Assembly (NCBI GenBank): GCA_013151645.1
Contig: JAADHU010000058.1
Span: forward strand, 1 to 34,870
Direction of reading: 5' to 3'
Source: Gammaproteobacteria bacterium
GTDB lineage: Bacteria > Pseudomonadota > Gammaproteobacteria > Steroidobacterales > Woeseiaceae
Length of the DNA stretch: 34,870 bases
A model generated the notes under the pieces. The model did not search any database. It was given only the letters and a program-made list of their open reading frames with translations, and was not told the origin of the DNA. Positions 7,955 through 16,389 of this stretch are shown one piece after another; within the stretch, counting starts at the first letter, position 1, and each line of letters starts with the position of its first letter. A program made the translations under genes and the position numbers.

Positions 7955-8407
7955 TCATTTGGCGCACAGCCGATTGATGCGAGCAATGGCCCTGCGTTGT
8001 GCGGCCGCGTTTGTCGTCGCGGCGAGAATGGTGTCATCGCCGCCGACATTGCCAACGATCTCGGACCAGCTGGACCGGTCCAGCGCCAGCGCCACGCGTT
8101 GGGCAGCACCGATCGCCGTCTTGATGACGAGCAGATTGGGGCCGGCCGACTGGAGTTCACGAATAAGGTCAGCCACCTTGGCGACTTCGTCGTCACCCGT
8201 GATATCCGCCGGCGGCAGTTCATAGCCCTGTGGCGTTTTTACGGCGCCCAGGTCCTTGAGGTCACGACTGACACTCGACTGGGTGGCGTCGAAACCGCGT
8301 TCGGTGAGTGCCTCGACCAGTGACCGTTGCGTCGCTGCGGGACCGCCAAGCAGCAGGCCGCGAAGGGTATCGCGGCGTTCAGCCTGTGATTGCGCGTTGT
8401 TGGGCAT
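7955..8407 (-). CDS. argR: arginine repressor ArgR/AhrC
   Basis: Arginine-responsive repressor. The N-terminal winged helix-turn-helix has TQSSVSRDLKDLGAVK (about 42-57), close to the ArgR recognition helix. The C-terminal hexamerisation and arginine-binding domain contains VGGDDTILAAT with the paired aspartates that contact arginine. At 150 residues it is a normal length. It is the first gene of the arginine operon, so it probably controls its own synthesis together with argG and the genes after it, through the palindromes overlapping the promoter. Confidence 0.93.
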   Translation of the reverse strand: MPNNAQSQAERRDTLRGLLLGGPAATQRSLVEALTERGFDATQSSVSRDLKDLGAVKTPQGYELPPADITGDDEVAKVADLIRELQSAGPNLLVIKTAIGAAQRVALALDRSSWSEIVGNVGGDDTILAATTNAAAQRRAIARINRLCAK

Positions 8408-8416
8408 GATTCGGTC

Positions 8417-8436
8417 CGCATAAATATGCGCATATT
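8417..8436. promoter_or_regulatory. candidate ArgR operator (overlapping palindromes)
   Basis: Two palindromes overlap here. CGCAT-AAAT-ATGCG (8417-8430) has the 5-4-5 spacing of the E. coli ARG box core TGAAT-N4-ATTCA. AATATGCGCATATT (8423-8436) is a perfect 14-base palindrome. They cover the -10 end and expected transcription start of the argR promoter, so a bound repressor would block it. The match to the ARG box is in spacing and symmetry, not in exact bases. Confidence 0.5.
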
Positions 8437-8463
8437 ATTAACTCGTAATGCATAAAACGTCAA
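8435..8463 (-). promoter_or_regulatory. sigma70-type promoter of the arginine operon
   Basis: On the minus strand TTGACG (8458-8463) is separated by exactly 17 bases from TAATAA (8435-8440). This places transcription start near 8428, about 21 bases before the argR ATG. It is the best promoter match in this intergenic region, which also separates argR from the divergent esterase gene. Confidence 0.6.
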
Positions 8464-8525
8464 GGACTTGCGGCTGCTACACTGCGCTCTTTCATCCGTC
8501 AGACCACTGAAAAAGGACCTCGCAA

Positions 8526-9209
8526 TTGGAATTGCCCGAGACCGTAGAGATCGAAACCGGCGCGTCACCACAAGGCAGCGTTATCTGGTTGCACGGCCTG
8601 GGTGCGGACGGCCATGACTTCGAACCCATTGTTCCGGAGCTTCATTTGCCAGACAGCCTGCAATTGCGCTTCGTGTTTCCCCATGCACCCGTGCGTCCGG
8701 TGACGATTAACGGCGGCGCGACCATGCGCGCCTGGTACGATATTCTGACGCTCGATCGCGGTGGGCCGCAGGATGAGCATGGCATACGGGAAAGCGCCAC
8801 TGCGCTTGAAGCGCTGGTGGAGCGGGAACATGGACGCGGTATTCCTTATGAGAAAATTGTCATGGCCGGATTCTCGCAGGGCGGAGCTATCGCACTGCAC
8901 GCCGCACTTCGGTATCCGCATACGCTGGCCGGTCTCATGGCATTGTCGACCTGGTTACCGCTGGACGCCTCATTGCAAAAAGAGGTGATTGAAAACGAGC
9001 AGGCTCAATCGCAGCAGCTGCCGGTTTTTCTCGCTCACGGTGAGTTCGATCCTATGCTGCCGATTGCGCTCGGCGAGGAATCCCGGGACACGCTCACGCA
9101 TCTCGGGTACACGGTCGAGTGGCATGAATACCCGATGGCCCACGCCGTTTGCCCCCAGGAAATCGCGGACATCAGCGCCTGGTTACTGGCCGTCTACTCA
9201 CCGGCTTGA
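8526..9209 (+). CDS. alpha/beta hydrolase, carboxylesterase (phospholipase/carboxylesterase family)
   Basis: A soluble serine hydrolase resembling Pseudomonas EstB and the acyl-protein thioesterase family. The catalytic triad is readable as Ser117 in GFSQGG, Asp175 in HGEFDPMLP and His206 in YPMAHAVCPQE. The early strand WLHGLGADGHDF supplies the oxyanion region. At 227 residues it has the family's usual length. The start is TTG at 8526, preceded by AAGGA at a suitable distance. The natural substrate cannot be read from the sequence. Its 3' end overlaps the convergent nudC gene by 12 bases. Confidence 0.88.
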   Translation: MELPETVEIETGASPQGSVIWLHGLGADGHDFEPIVPELHLPDSLQLRFVFPHAPVRPVTINGGATMRAWYDILTLDRGGPQDEHGIRESATALEALVEREHGRGIPYEKIVMAGFSQGGAIALHAALRYPHTLAGLMALSTWLPLDASLQKEVIENEQAQSQQLPVFLAHGEFDPMLPIALGEESRDTLTHLGYTVEWHEYPMAHAVCPQEIADISAWLLAVYSPA

Positions 9210-10193
9210 GCGGTTCGCGCGAATCCAGTCGTCGACGAGTCTTCGCGCGATGGATATCTTGTAAGGTAACTTCGGAAACCCCGACGTCAATTCCTTGTAA
9301 CTGAACCAGCGGGCGTCCTGGAGTTCGCCATCGTTCAATCGAATCGATTCGGTTTCCGCTTCTGCGTTAAAGCCGAGCATCAAAGCCGATGGAAAGGGCC
9401 AGGGCTGGGAGCTGTGGTAGCGAATGTTGCCGACTCTCACATCCGTTTCTTCGATGACCTCACGTCTGACGGCGTCTTCGAGGCTTTCGCCCGGCTCCAC
9501 AAAGCCGGCTATGGTCGAGTATCTGCCCTCGGGCCAGCTGCCCTGTCGGCCAAGCAGGCACCGGTCTCCCCGCGACACCAGGACGATTATTGCCGGCTCG
9601 ACACGTGGAAATATCGTCACGGCGCATTCGACGTTGACGCATTTTCGTGTATTGCCACCCGCCGCCACCTGTGTTGACGCGCCACAACGACCGCAGTATT
9701 TCTGCAGTCTGTGCCAGGTGACAAGGGCCCGCGCGTGAGCCGCGAGATTGGCCTCGCCCGCGGGCAAGCTACTGCCCAGGTAGCGCAGATCATGAAATTG
9801 ACCGAGCTGCGCAAAGGGCTCAGGGACACTCTTGTCGATACCGACCGCAAAGGCCGGCCGCTCACGGTATATGCCGAGAAAAATGATTTCGTCGTCATCG
9901 ATAAACTCGACGATTTTTGTGCGTGGTAACAAGACCAGTTTCGGGGGTTCGCCTTCGGTCAGGCAGCGGGTGCCCCAAACCGGCACGAACAAGCTCGCGT
10001 CGCTTTGCACCGCCGTCGCCAGCCAGGCCGGGTCTGCGCGCACATGGCTGTGTCGATCCACGTAGGCACCAGCGAAAATATTTTCCCCGTTCACGTTCAT
10101 CCTGGTCAGCAACGAAACCAGCAGGGCCTGTTGGCCGCGCAGGTCGCAGTGTACCGGAAACATGATTGCCAGTGAGCGCTGCCGACTCGCCAT
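9198..10193 (-). CDS. nudC: NADH pyrophosphatase / NAD-capped RNA decapping Nudix hydrolase
   Basis: Hydrolyses NADH or the NAD cap of RNA. In order it has an N-terminal domain with the NIFAGAYVDRHSH segment typical of this family, a four-cysteine zinc ribbon (YCGRCGAS and KCVNVEC), the Nudix box GFVEPGESLEDAVRREVIEE, and the NudC signature SQPWPFPSALM just after it. The frame is open back into flhC, but the likely start is ATG 10193 (331 residues), with ATG 10163 as an alternative. No strong ribosome binding site decides between them. It lies 31 bases after the FlhC-like gene and may be co-transcribed with it. Confidence 0.92.
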   Translation of the reverse strand: MASRQRSLAIMFPVHCDLRGQQALLVSLLTRMNVNGENIFAGAYVDRHSHVRADPAWLATAVQSDASLFVPVWGTRCLTEGEPPKLVLLPRTKIVEFIDDDEIIFLGIYRERPAFAVGIDKSVPEPFAQLGQFHDLRYLGSSLPAGEANLAAHARALVTWHRLQKYCGRCGASTQVAAGGNTRKCVNVECAVTIFPRVEPAIIVLVSRGDRCLLGRQGSWPEGRYSTIAGFVEPGESLEDAVRREVIEETDVRVGNIRYHSSQPWPFPSALMLGFNAEAETESIRLNDGELQDARWFSYKELTSGFPKLPYKISIARRLVDDWIRANRSSR

Positions 10194-10224
10194 CAGCGGC
10201 CGCCATCGTGGGCAAGCGGCCGTC

Positions 10225-10800
10225 TTACGACAGGTGCAGCGGTTTCTGCCGCGCCACGATCTCGCAACTCGGACAGGTCTTGTTATCCAGTGCATAAGCG
10301 TCTTGCACGTAGGCGGTAGCGCACTGACTGCAGCTGGCGAGATAGAGTTCGTCATTCCTGCTGATACTTTGCAGGAGATTCCAGGCCCATTCGAAACTGA
10401 GTTTCGGTGAGCGGTGCAATAACAGATAGGATTCGAAGGCCCGACAAATCCGATGCCCGTATTCGACGTCCGGTCGCGGCCAGCAGGCGTGCAGTTTCTT
10501 GTCCGAATCCATGCGAAGCAGGAGGCTGGCGCAAAAAAGTGCGACGAGCGTCGTCGCCTGCAACTGATGGGCGGCATCTTTGACAAAGCGAGCGACTTGC
10601 TGTGGTGACTTGCCACGCCTGCGTTTGACAAGATTGGCGCCGCTATCTCTAAAATAGGTCGCGTACAGCTTGCGAATTCGGTCGTCATTCAGACCGCTGC
10701 ACTCGCGAATGGTGCGCGTGCGTGCTTCGTGGCGAATCATTCTCAACGCAAGCTCAAATTGCTCACGTTCATGAGCGTACCGATCATCAGTTAAGCGCAT
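10225..10800 (-). CDS. FlhC-family transcriptional regulator (no FlhD partner)
   Basis: The 191-residue protein matches the length and layout of FlhC, the zinc-binding half of the flagellar master regulator FlhDC. It has an N-terminal helical region with NDDRIRKLYATYF, a central RRGKSPQQVARFV, and the C-terminal zinc site formed by CSQC (157-160) and CPSC (176-179). The segment ESYLLLHRSPKLSFEWAWNLL corresponds to FlhC's RLYLEQCP...LTRAWTLV. No flhD or flagellar gene is in the window, so its targets are unknown. A good ribosome binding site (AAGGG) precedes the ATG. A gene of unknown function is transcribed divergently. Confidence 0.8.
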   Translation of the reverse strand: MRLTDDRYAHEREQFELALRMIRHEARTRTIRECSGLNDDRIRKLYATYFRDSGANLVKRRRGKSPQQVARFVKDAAHQLQATTLVALFCASLLLRMDSDKKLHACWPRPDVEYGHRICRAFESYLLLHRSPKLSFEWAWNLLQSISRNDELYLASCSQCATAYVQDAYALDNKTCPSCEIVARQKPLHLS

Positions 10801-10932
10801 TTATTACCCTTTCTGCTAGTTATATCCCATATACGGGTGTATAAGACAGTATAGTATCCACTATTGGGAATATAATCAAAAATACAGTAACTCGGGATTT
10901 ACCGGGAAAATACCCGGGCAAGGGGAACCAAC
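10801..10932. promoter_or_regulatory. AT-rich divergent promoter region
   Basis: This 132-base gap separates the FlhC-like gene from the divergent gene at 10933. It is clearly richer in A and T than its surroundings. A perfect TATAAT lies at 10871-10876 on the plus strand without a good -35. Several TATA-containing hexamers read on the minus strand. A short hairpin, CCGGG (10902-10906) with CCCGG (10913-10917), lies just before the plus-strand ribosome binding site. Poor -35 elements would suit activator-dependent promoters. Confidence 0.4.
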
Positions 10933-11601
10933 ATGCACTACGAAGGCCCGCAATCGACGGATTTGGACAATGTCAAAGCACTCAACGAAACGTTTCTCGC
11001 GCTCCTGCGGAGATCACCGTGTGCCCAGGCACACCTGCAGGGGTTGCCGGAGGACCTCGCCCGCCGCCTGATCAGCTTGACGTCCGCTCAGGCCGCAAGG
11101 CTGGCAGAGGCACCCTTCCTGCTGCTTTCTTTTCGCGAGCGTGACGAACGATTCTGGCACGCCGTGTTCGAACTGGAGCCAACCCAGGACCTCTTTTCGA
11201 TTCCGCGCGCACGTCAGGAAGACGTGAGTCGGTTGATCGCCGCAGGGCTGGGATTCATCTGGCAACTGGCGCGACAAAACCCCTACGTCTTGCGCCTCCT
11301 GTGCGGAGCGACCGTTCACTGGTGCGAACAGATCGGCGAGCACACGCTTATCCGGATACTCAATTTCGCCACCGATAACCATAATCTGCTGGTATTGAGA
11401 CTCGCCAGCAGCAGCAAGATCTGGCGAAAACTACTGTACAGCGGTGTTCATCCCCTGACCGAGGTTCGCCGCGCCGTGCATATGAGCGTCTTGCAGACGG
11501 TTTTGACTGAAGTCGATACCAGCCGCCGCGTTGACTGGGCAACAGCCGCCTGTCGTACCACGGCGCCGAAGCTTAAGGTGGCCGACGAACACGATGATTG
11601 A
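10933..11601 (+). CDS. conserved-looking hypothetical protein, divergent from the FlhC-like gene
   Basis: I do not recognise this 222-residue protein. It appears soluble and mostly helical, leucine- and arginine-rich, with no signal peptide or convincing membrane segment. The strongest-looking segments are FRERDERFWHAVFELEP, GLGFIWQLARQNPYVLRLL and SGVHPLTEVRRAVHMSVLQ. The start is well supported: AAGGGG precedes the ATG by 7 bases. Its divergent pairing with an orphan FlhC-type regulator makes a shared regulatory role possible, but this is inference from position only. Confidence 0.75.
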   Translation: MHYEGPQSTDLDNVKALNETFLALLRRSPCAQAHLQGLPEDLARRLISLTSAQAARLAEAPFLLLSFRERDERFWHAVFELEPTQDLFSIPRARQEDVSRLIAAGLGFIWQLARQNPYVLRLLCGATVHWCEQIGEHTLIRILNFATDNHNLLVLRLASSSKIWRKLLYSGVHPLTEVRRAVHMSVLQTVLTEVDTSRRVDWATAACRTTAPKLKVADEHDD

Positions 11602-11657
11602 AGGCGGCGAATCAAAATGCGCACCGCCGCCGGAGTCTGTATACAATACGCGTCCCC

Positions 11658-12596
11658 ATGCAAGCACTGACGCTCAAAAATCTGACCAAGACCTACCCAA
11701 ACGGCGTTAAGGCCCTGAAAGGTATTGACCTTGAGGTGGAGGCGGGTGACTTCTATGCATTGCTGGGCCCCAATGGTGCGGGCAAAACAACCGCTATCGG
11801 TATCGTATGCTCGCTGGTCAACAAAACCGGCGGGACGGTCGAGATTTTCGGTCACAGTATCGATAGCGATCTGGCTGCCGCAAAAGCCTGTCTTGGCCTG
11901 GTACCGCAGGAAATCAATCTCAATCTGTTCGACTCGGTTCTGAACATTGTCGTCAATCAGGCAGGCTACTACGGCATTAGTCGTCACATGGCATTGCAGA
12001 GAGCAGAGCAGTACCTCAACGAATTACGCCTGTGGGACAAACGCTTCGAGATCGCGCGCACCCTCTCAGGCGGTATGAAGCGTCGCCTGATGATTGCCCG
12101 AGCATTGATCCACGAACCGCGATTGCTGATTCTCGATGAACCCACGGCGGGCGTCGACATAGAGATTCGGCGCTCCATGTGGGAATACCTGGCGCGAATC
12201 AATGCGGCAGGAACCACGATAATTCTGACCACCCATTACCTCGAAGAAGCAGAAACCCTGTGCCGGAATGTCGCCATCATCGATGGCGGACAGATCATCG
12301 AGAATGCTCGTATGAGTACCGTCCTGCGCAAGCTGCAGCGCGAAGTCTTCGTGCTCACGTTACGTGACCCCTGTATAGCGGCGCCCGATCTCGGGGACTT
12401 CGAAAGCCGCCTTCTGGATGAGGGAGAGTTGGAGGTAGCCGTGGACGCCGGACAGGATCTCAACCAGTTGTTCGCAGTGTTAAGCGCGCAGAACATCGCC
12501 GTTGTCAGTCTGCGAAACAAGGCCAACAGGCTCGAAGAGCTTTTCATTGGCATGGTTGAACGCAAACAGGCACAGGCCGTCGGTGCCGGGGTTTGA
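11658..12596 (+). CDS. yadG: ABC-2 type exporter, ATPase subunit (YadG-like)
   Basis: ATP-binding subunit of an ABC-2 exporter. Walker A is LLGPNGAGKTT, the signature is LSGGMKRRLMIARAL, Walker B is LLILDEPTAGVD, and the switch histidine lies in ILTTHYLEE. At 312 residues it matches E. coli YadG, and the next gene matches YadH. ATG 11658 is chosen because MQALTLKNLTKTYPNG begins the family domain; the 20 upstream codons are not family-like. TACAAT at 11642-11647 lies only 10 bases before the ATG and no ribosome binding site is visible, so a near-leaderless message is possible. The substrate is unknown. Confidence 0.9.
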   Translation: MQALTLKNLTKTYPNGVKALKGIDLEVEAGDFYALLGPNGAGKTTAIGIVCSLVNKTGGTVEIFGHSIDSDLAAAKACLGLVPQEINLNLFDSVLNIVVNQAGYYGISRHMALQRAEQYLNELRLWDKRFEIARTLSGGMKRRLMIARALIHEPRLLILDEPTAGVDIEIRRSMWEYLARINAAGTTIILTTHYLEEAETLCRNVAIIDGGQIIENARMSTVLRKLQREVFVLTLRDPCIAAPDLGDFESRLLDEGELEVAVDAGQDLNQLFAVLSAQNIAVVSLRNKANRLEELFIGMVERKQAQAVGAGV

Positions 12597-12597
12597 T

Positions 12598-13371
12598 GTG
12601 AATATTCCGCTTAACCTGATCGCTGTAAAAACCATCATGCGCAAGGAGGTTCTGCGCGTTCTGCGGATCTGGATACAAACCATCGTACCGCCGGCAATCA
12701 CGATGACGCTGTATTTCATCATCTTCGGCAACTTGATCGGTCGCCGGGTCGGTAGCATGGACGGTTACGATTACATGCAGTACATCGCGCCAGGACTGAT
12801 CATGATGTCCGTCATCACAAATTCCTACGGCAACGTTGTGTCCTCTTTTTTCGGCGCCAAATTCGGCCGCCATATCGAGGAGATGATCGTCTCACCCATG
12901 TCGAACGCCGCCATCATCGTTGGGCATGTCGCCGGCGGCGTCATGCGCGGGATTTTTGTCGGCATCCTGGTCACGGTTATTGCGCTGGGGTTTACCCAGC
13001 TTGAAGTGCAGCACCCATTCATAACGATGTCGATGGTGCTGCTGTCTTCGATCGTGTTCGCGCTGGCCGGATTTATTAATGCCGTTTTTGCACGGAAATT
13101 CGATGATATATCGATCGTGCCGACCTTCGTGCTCACTCCGCTCACTTACCTCGGCGGCGTTTTCTATTCGATCTCGATGCTGCCGGACTTCTGGCAAAAA
13201 GTGAGCCTGGCAAACCCGATTCTCTACATGGTTAACGCCTTCCGCTATGGCATCCTGGGTACCTCGGATATCAGTATTGGTTACGCCTATCTTATCGTCG
13301 GCATTTTCGTGGTCGGCCTGTTCACCGCCAGCCTCATGCTGTTAAATCGCGGTATCGGTATCCGGGAATAG
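12598..13371 (+). CDS. yadH: ABC-2 type exporter, permease subunit (YadH-like)
   Basis: Inner-membrane permease partner of the preceding ATPase. The start is GTG at 12598, one base after the yadG stop, giving 257 residues as in E. coli YadH. The longer frame from 12502 lies inside yadG and is rejected. Hydrophobic segments are visible at TIVPPAITMTLYFIIFG, APGLIMMSVITNSYGNVV, GIFVGILVTVIALGF, MVLLSSIVFALAGFINAVF, FVLTPLTYLGGVFYSI and AYLIVGIFVVGLFTASLML, giving six predicted spans. The conserved RHIEEMIVSPMS cytoplasmic loop is present. Confidence 0.9.
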   Translation: MNIPLNLIAVKTIMRKEVLRVLRIWIQTIVPPAITMTLYFIIFGNLIGRRVGSMDGYDYMQYIAPGLIMMSVITNSYGNVVSSFFGAKFGRHIEEMIVSPMSNAAIIVGHVAGGVMRGIFVGILVTVIALGFTQLEVQHPFITMSMVLLSSIVFALAGFINAVFARKFDDISIVPTFVLTPLTYLGGVFYSISMLPDFWQKVSLANPILYMVNAFRYGILGTSDISIGYAYLIVGIFVVGLFTASLMLLNRGIGIRE

Positions 13372-13372
13372 A

Positions 13373-14047
13373 GTGTGCGGGCGTTTCGCATTCTACTCGC
13401 CGGCTGAAGCAACGGCGGCCCTGTTCGGCGCACGCGCCACAACGGATTTTAGCCCGCGTTACAATATTTCTCCCACCCAGGACGTCGCGGCAATTCGGCA
13501 AGCCGCCGCCGGCGAGACAGAGCTGACCCGTTTTCGCTGGGGTCTCGTACCTTCCTGGGCAAAGGATGTATCCATCGGCAATCGTATGATCAATGCGCGC
13601 GCCGAAACGGTGGCTGAAAAACCGTCATTCCGCACGGCCTACCGCGAGCGGCGATGTCTGATTCTGGTCGATGGATTTTACGAATGGCGGCGTGAGGGTG
13701 ACCTGAAAACCCCCTGGTACATCTCGCCCGCTGATCGTCCGGCGTGCGCATTTGCCGGTCTCTGGGAAGACTGGACGGACAAGGCAACAGGAGAATCACT
13801 GCACACCACGGCGATCGTGACGACGGCGGCCGATGAGTTCATGTCACGCCTGCATTCAAGAATGCCGGTATTGCTGACACCGGAACATGCCCGGCGCTGG
13901 ATGCGCGGCGACATGCAATTGTTAAGCGACGCGGCCGCCGTGTATCCAAAAATGCAGGCGTGGCCGGTAGACCGGAAAGTGAATAGCGCCCGCAATCAGG
14001 GCGCCGATCTCATTGAACCTGCGGGCGAAGCGATCCGCGCCGACTGA
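13373..14047 (+). CDS. yedK: SRAP-domain protein (YedK/HMCES family)
   Basis: A member of the SRAP family, which crosslinks through its N-terminal cysteine to abasic sites in single-stranded DNA and protects them. The protein begins MCGRF, so removal of the first Met exposes Cys2. The family marks PRYNISPTQDV, RWGLVPSWAKD, INARAETV, EKPSFRTAYRERRCLILVDGFYEWRR and HSRMPVLL are all visible, including the catalytic Glu in GFYEW and the His in HSRMP. The start is GTG at 13373, one base after the yadH stop, and is fixed by the required MC. At 224 residues it is a normal length. Confidence 0.93.
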   Translation: MCGRFAFYSPAEATAALFGARATTDFSPRYNISPTQDVAAIRQAAAGETELTRFRWGLVPSWAKDVSIGNRMINARAETVAEKPSFRTAYRERRCLILVDGFYEWRREGDLKTPWYISPADRPACAFAGLWEDWTDKATGESLHTTAIVTTAADEFMSRLHSRMPVLLTPEHARRWMRGDMQLLSDAAAVYPKMQAWPVDRKVNSARNQGADLIEPAGEAIRAD

Positions 14048-14056
14048 CGGTCGGCG
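14038..14056. terminator. weak candidate terminator hairpin between convergent genes
   Basis: CGCCGAC (14038-14044) pairs with GTCGGCG (14050-14056) around a 5-base loop that contains the end of the yedK stop codon. It lies between yedK and the convergent gspB. There is no real T run after it on either strand, so it may be only partly effective or accidental. Confidence 0.25.
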
Positions 14057-14692
14057 TTAATCCTTGGGCAGGAGAAACACCGAACCAAGGTATTCGAGAA
14101 TGACCCCTTCGGTGGTGATTTCCTTTACCAGGGGGCCCTCTGTCAGCGTCGAATTTTCGCGATATTGATTCATGTTAATGAATACAAACCGATCGGCCGG
14201 CTTGTCGCTGTATACGTGGATATCGATGTTTAAATCGGGCACGTCGAATGACCCGCCCGCCCGCAGGTCGTTAAACGTGAGCAGTGCCGTCGTCTTCGTC
14301 CTTGCCGGTACGGTCCGGCTGGCAGCCGCATCAACGGTGCTTACCTCGGGCTTAACCGGCCGTTCCGGTGGGGGCTGACGTTCGAGTACCACGGATGCGG
14401 CCGGCTCCTGCTGTACCGGCTCCTGGATTTCCTGCGCCGGTCGATTGGTGGCGGGCGATGCCTGAAAACGGTCCGCAGGCACGTTGACGCTCGGTGCGGG
14501 CGCGGCGGCTCCCGGTTTCAGCAAAACCACCGTGAGAATCACCAGGTTCACCGCGAGTAAACCGATCAGCACCAACAACCAAAGCGGCGTTGCGGCCTTG
14601 ACGGTGCTGGTTGGCACACTGGAGATATCCGGCGCGCTTTGTTGTTGCCGATCGGATTCCGATTTTTTCAGTGCATCAAGAATAAAAGACAT
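14057..14692 (-). CDS. gspB: type II secretion-associated protein GspB
   Basis: The 211-residue protein starts MSFILDALKKSESDRQQQ, the characteristic GspB opening. A single membrane helix follows (LWLLVLIGLLAVNLVILTVV, about 38-57), then a proline- and alanine-rich periplasmic linker. The C-terminal T2SSB domain contains DLNIDIHVYSDKPADRFVFI and ends GVILEYLGSVFLLPKD. GspB works with GspA in the inner membrane and is thought to help place the secretin through the cell wall. It follows gspA with a 21-base gap. The main gsp cluster (C to N) is not in this window. Confidence 0.9.
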   Translation of the reverse strand: MSFILDALKKSESDRQQQSAPDISSVPTSTVKAATPLWLLVLIGLLAVNLVILTVVLLKPGAAAPAPSVNVPADRFQASPATNRPAQEIQEPVQQEPAASVVLERQPPPERPVKPEVSTVDAAASRTVPARTKTTALLTFNDLRAGGSFDVPDLNIDIHVYSDKPADRFVFINMNQYRENSTLTEGPLVKEITTEGVILEYLGSVFLLPKD

Positions 14693-14713
14693 AGGCCGTT
14701 CCAGGTTGTCGCG

Positions 14714-16357
14714 TTACCCGTCGTGTGACAAGTGCGGTGTGCCGTCGAGTGCCAGCAAGGAATTGATAAGAATCTGTGTACGCTGGCCCGCGATACCGTC
14801 TATCTGTAAGCGGTGCCGTCGTTGAAATTCTCGCAGTTTCGCCTCGAGTTCGGTATCAAAATACTGCTGGTCATCATCGATACGGATGGCCTCATGTCCA
14901 AGTGTTGCCAGGCTTTCACGTAACCACAAAACATTGACGTTTCGCATGCCGGGCGCGATCGCGCCGGCTGCTCCATTGGGCGGCCGCCAGACAATCAGGT
15001 AGCGACCAAACCAGAACTTCGATACGTCGGCAAGGAGGTAGGACTTCCTGATGCCGTTAACCATGAACTCCACTTCCGAATCACTGAGTGCCGTGACGAC
15101 CGACTGGTAGGAATTGCCACCGCTGTCGACGAGGGTAACAATGGCGGGACGGTCGAGCTGCCTCAAAAGACTCCATGACCCCCGTTGCTGCAGGCAGCTC
15201 AAGCCGTAGGATTCCAACGTCGTACAGTCATAGGCAACGCCTTCGACAGATTCGATGTCCCAAAGCAACAGCATCTGCGCCAACGACGCTTGCCGCGTTA
15301 CCCCTAAATCACCCGCGACCAGTTGACGTTCGAAACCGAACTCAGGACGGCCATCCGGTCGCTCTGCGCCGGCGGTATCTTCGGCGACAATAGCGGGCGC
15401 CGGTGTCGTTGCTGCAGGTTGCTCGCTCGTACTGCTCTCCGGCACGACTTCTTCATCAACCACTGGCTTTAAAATACTTGAGCCGATCAAGCCCAATGCC
15501 GTGACAGCGAGAACGGCGGCAACCCACTTCAGCGCGTGGGAGGCCGATGCCTGTCCGGACACCTCGAGCGCTGCACGCTTTACGAGTTTTCCACTTACCT
15601 TGCGGGTTTCCTGACCGTATGCTCCGAGCAAAGCCCGATCGCATATGACATTCATGACCCGCGGGATGCCGCGAGACAGTCGATGTACCTCGCGTTTTGC
15701 ACGATCATCAAAAATCTCGCCGACTCCGCCGGCGACTTTCAGCCGATGGTCAATGTAGCGCATCGCTTCATTGCGAGAGAGCGGCTCCAGGTGGTAACGC
15801 CCGGTCACCCGTTGCGCGAGCTGTCGAAGACTGTTTTTCGCGAGAACCTCACGTAATTCCGGCTGACCAATCAAAATAATCTGCAATAATTTTTGCTTGG
15901 CGGTCTCCAGATTCGTCAGCAAGCGCAGTTGCTCCAGCACCTCGTCCGACAAATTCTGCGCCTCATCGACCATCAGGATGGTGCGGCGGCCGCGGGAATG
16001 GGCATCGAGCAGGTAACGATTCAAGGCGTCGACCAACGCCATCGCACTGGTGCCGTCCGCCGGTGGCGAGACGGCAAGTTCCTGACAGATGACCTGCAGA
16101 AACTCCAATACGGTGACCTGGGGGTTCAGTATCAGGGCAATGTCGACCTCGTCCGGCAGCTTGCCCAAAAGCGTTCGGACCAGCGTTGTCTTGCCGGTAC
16201 CCACTTCGCCGGTAAGCTGGATGAAACCACCGCCTTCGGTAACGCCGTAGACGAGATGCGCGAGTCCTTCGCCGTGCCTCGCGCTCATAAACAGATAGCG
16301 TGGATCCGGCGTGATTGCGAACGGTTTCTCGTTCAGGCCAAAGAACGTTGTATACAT
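14714..16357 (-). CDS. gspA: type II secretion-associated ATPase GspA/ExeA
   Basis: A 547-residue inner-membrane AAA ATPase that binds peptidoglycan. It starts MYTTFFGLNEKPFAITPDPRYLF, the typical ExeA opening. Walker A is GEVGTGKTT (about 51-59) and Walker B ILMVDEAQNLSD. The membrane helix is near 274-296 (LKWVAAVLAVTALGLIGSSIL). The periplasmic part has a C39-peptidase-like region (about 350-460) and ends with a peptidoglycan-binding repeat (KLREFQRRHRLQIDGIAGQRT). It lies 32 bases after dinB; no clear ribosome binding site is seen before its ATG. Confidence 0.92.
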   Translation of the reverse strand: MYTTFFGLNEKPFAITPDPRYLFMSARHGEGLAHLVYGVTEGGGFIQLTGEVGTGKTTLVRTLLGKLPDEVDIALILNPQVTVLEFLQVICQELAVSPPADGTSAMALVDALNRYLLDAHSRGRRTILMVDEAQNLSDEVLEQLRLLTNLETAKQKLLQIILIGQPELREVLAKNSLRQLAQRVTGRYHLEPLSRNEAMRYIDHRLKVAGGVGEIFDDRAKREVHRLSRGIPRVMNVICDRALLGAYGQETRKVSGKLVKRAALEVSGQASASHALKWVAAVLAVTALGLIGSSILKPVVDEEVVPESSTSEQPAATTPAPAIVAEDTAGAERPDGRPEFGFERQLVAGDLGVTRQASLAQMLLLWDIESVEGVAYDCTTLESYGLSCLQQRGSWSLLRQLDRPAIVTLVDSGGNSYQSVVTALSDSEVEFMVNGIRKSYLLADVSKFWFGRYLIVWRPPNGAAGAIAPGMRNVNVLWLRESLATLGHEAIRIDDDQQYFDTELEAKLREFQRRHRLQIDGIAGQRTQILINSLLALDGTPHLSHDG

Positions 16358-16389
16358 GGTGACTTCATGTTGGCTGCCAAAGACTGATT

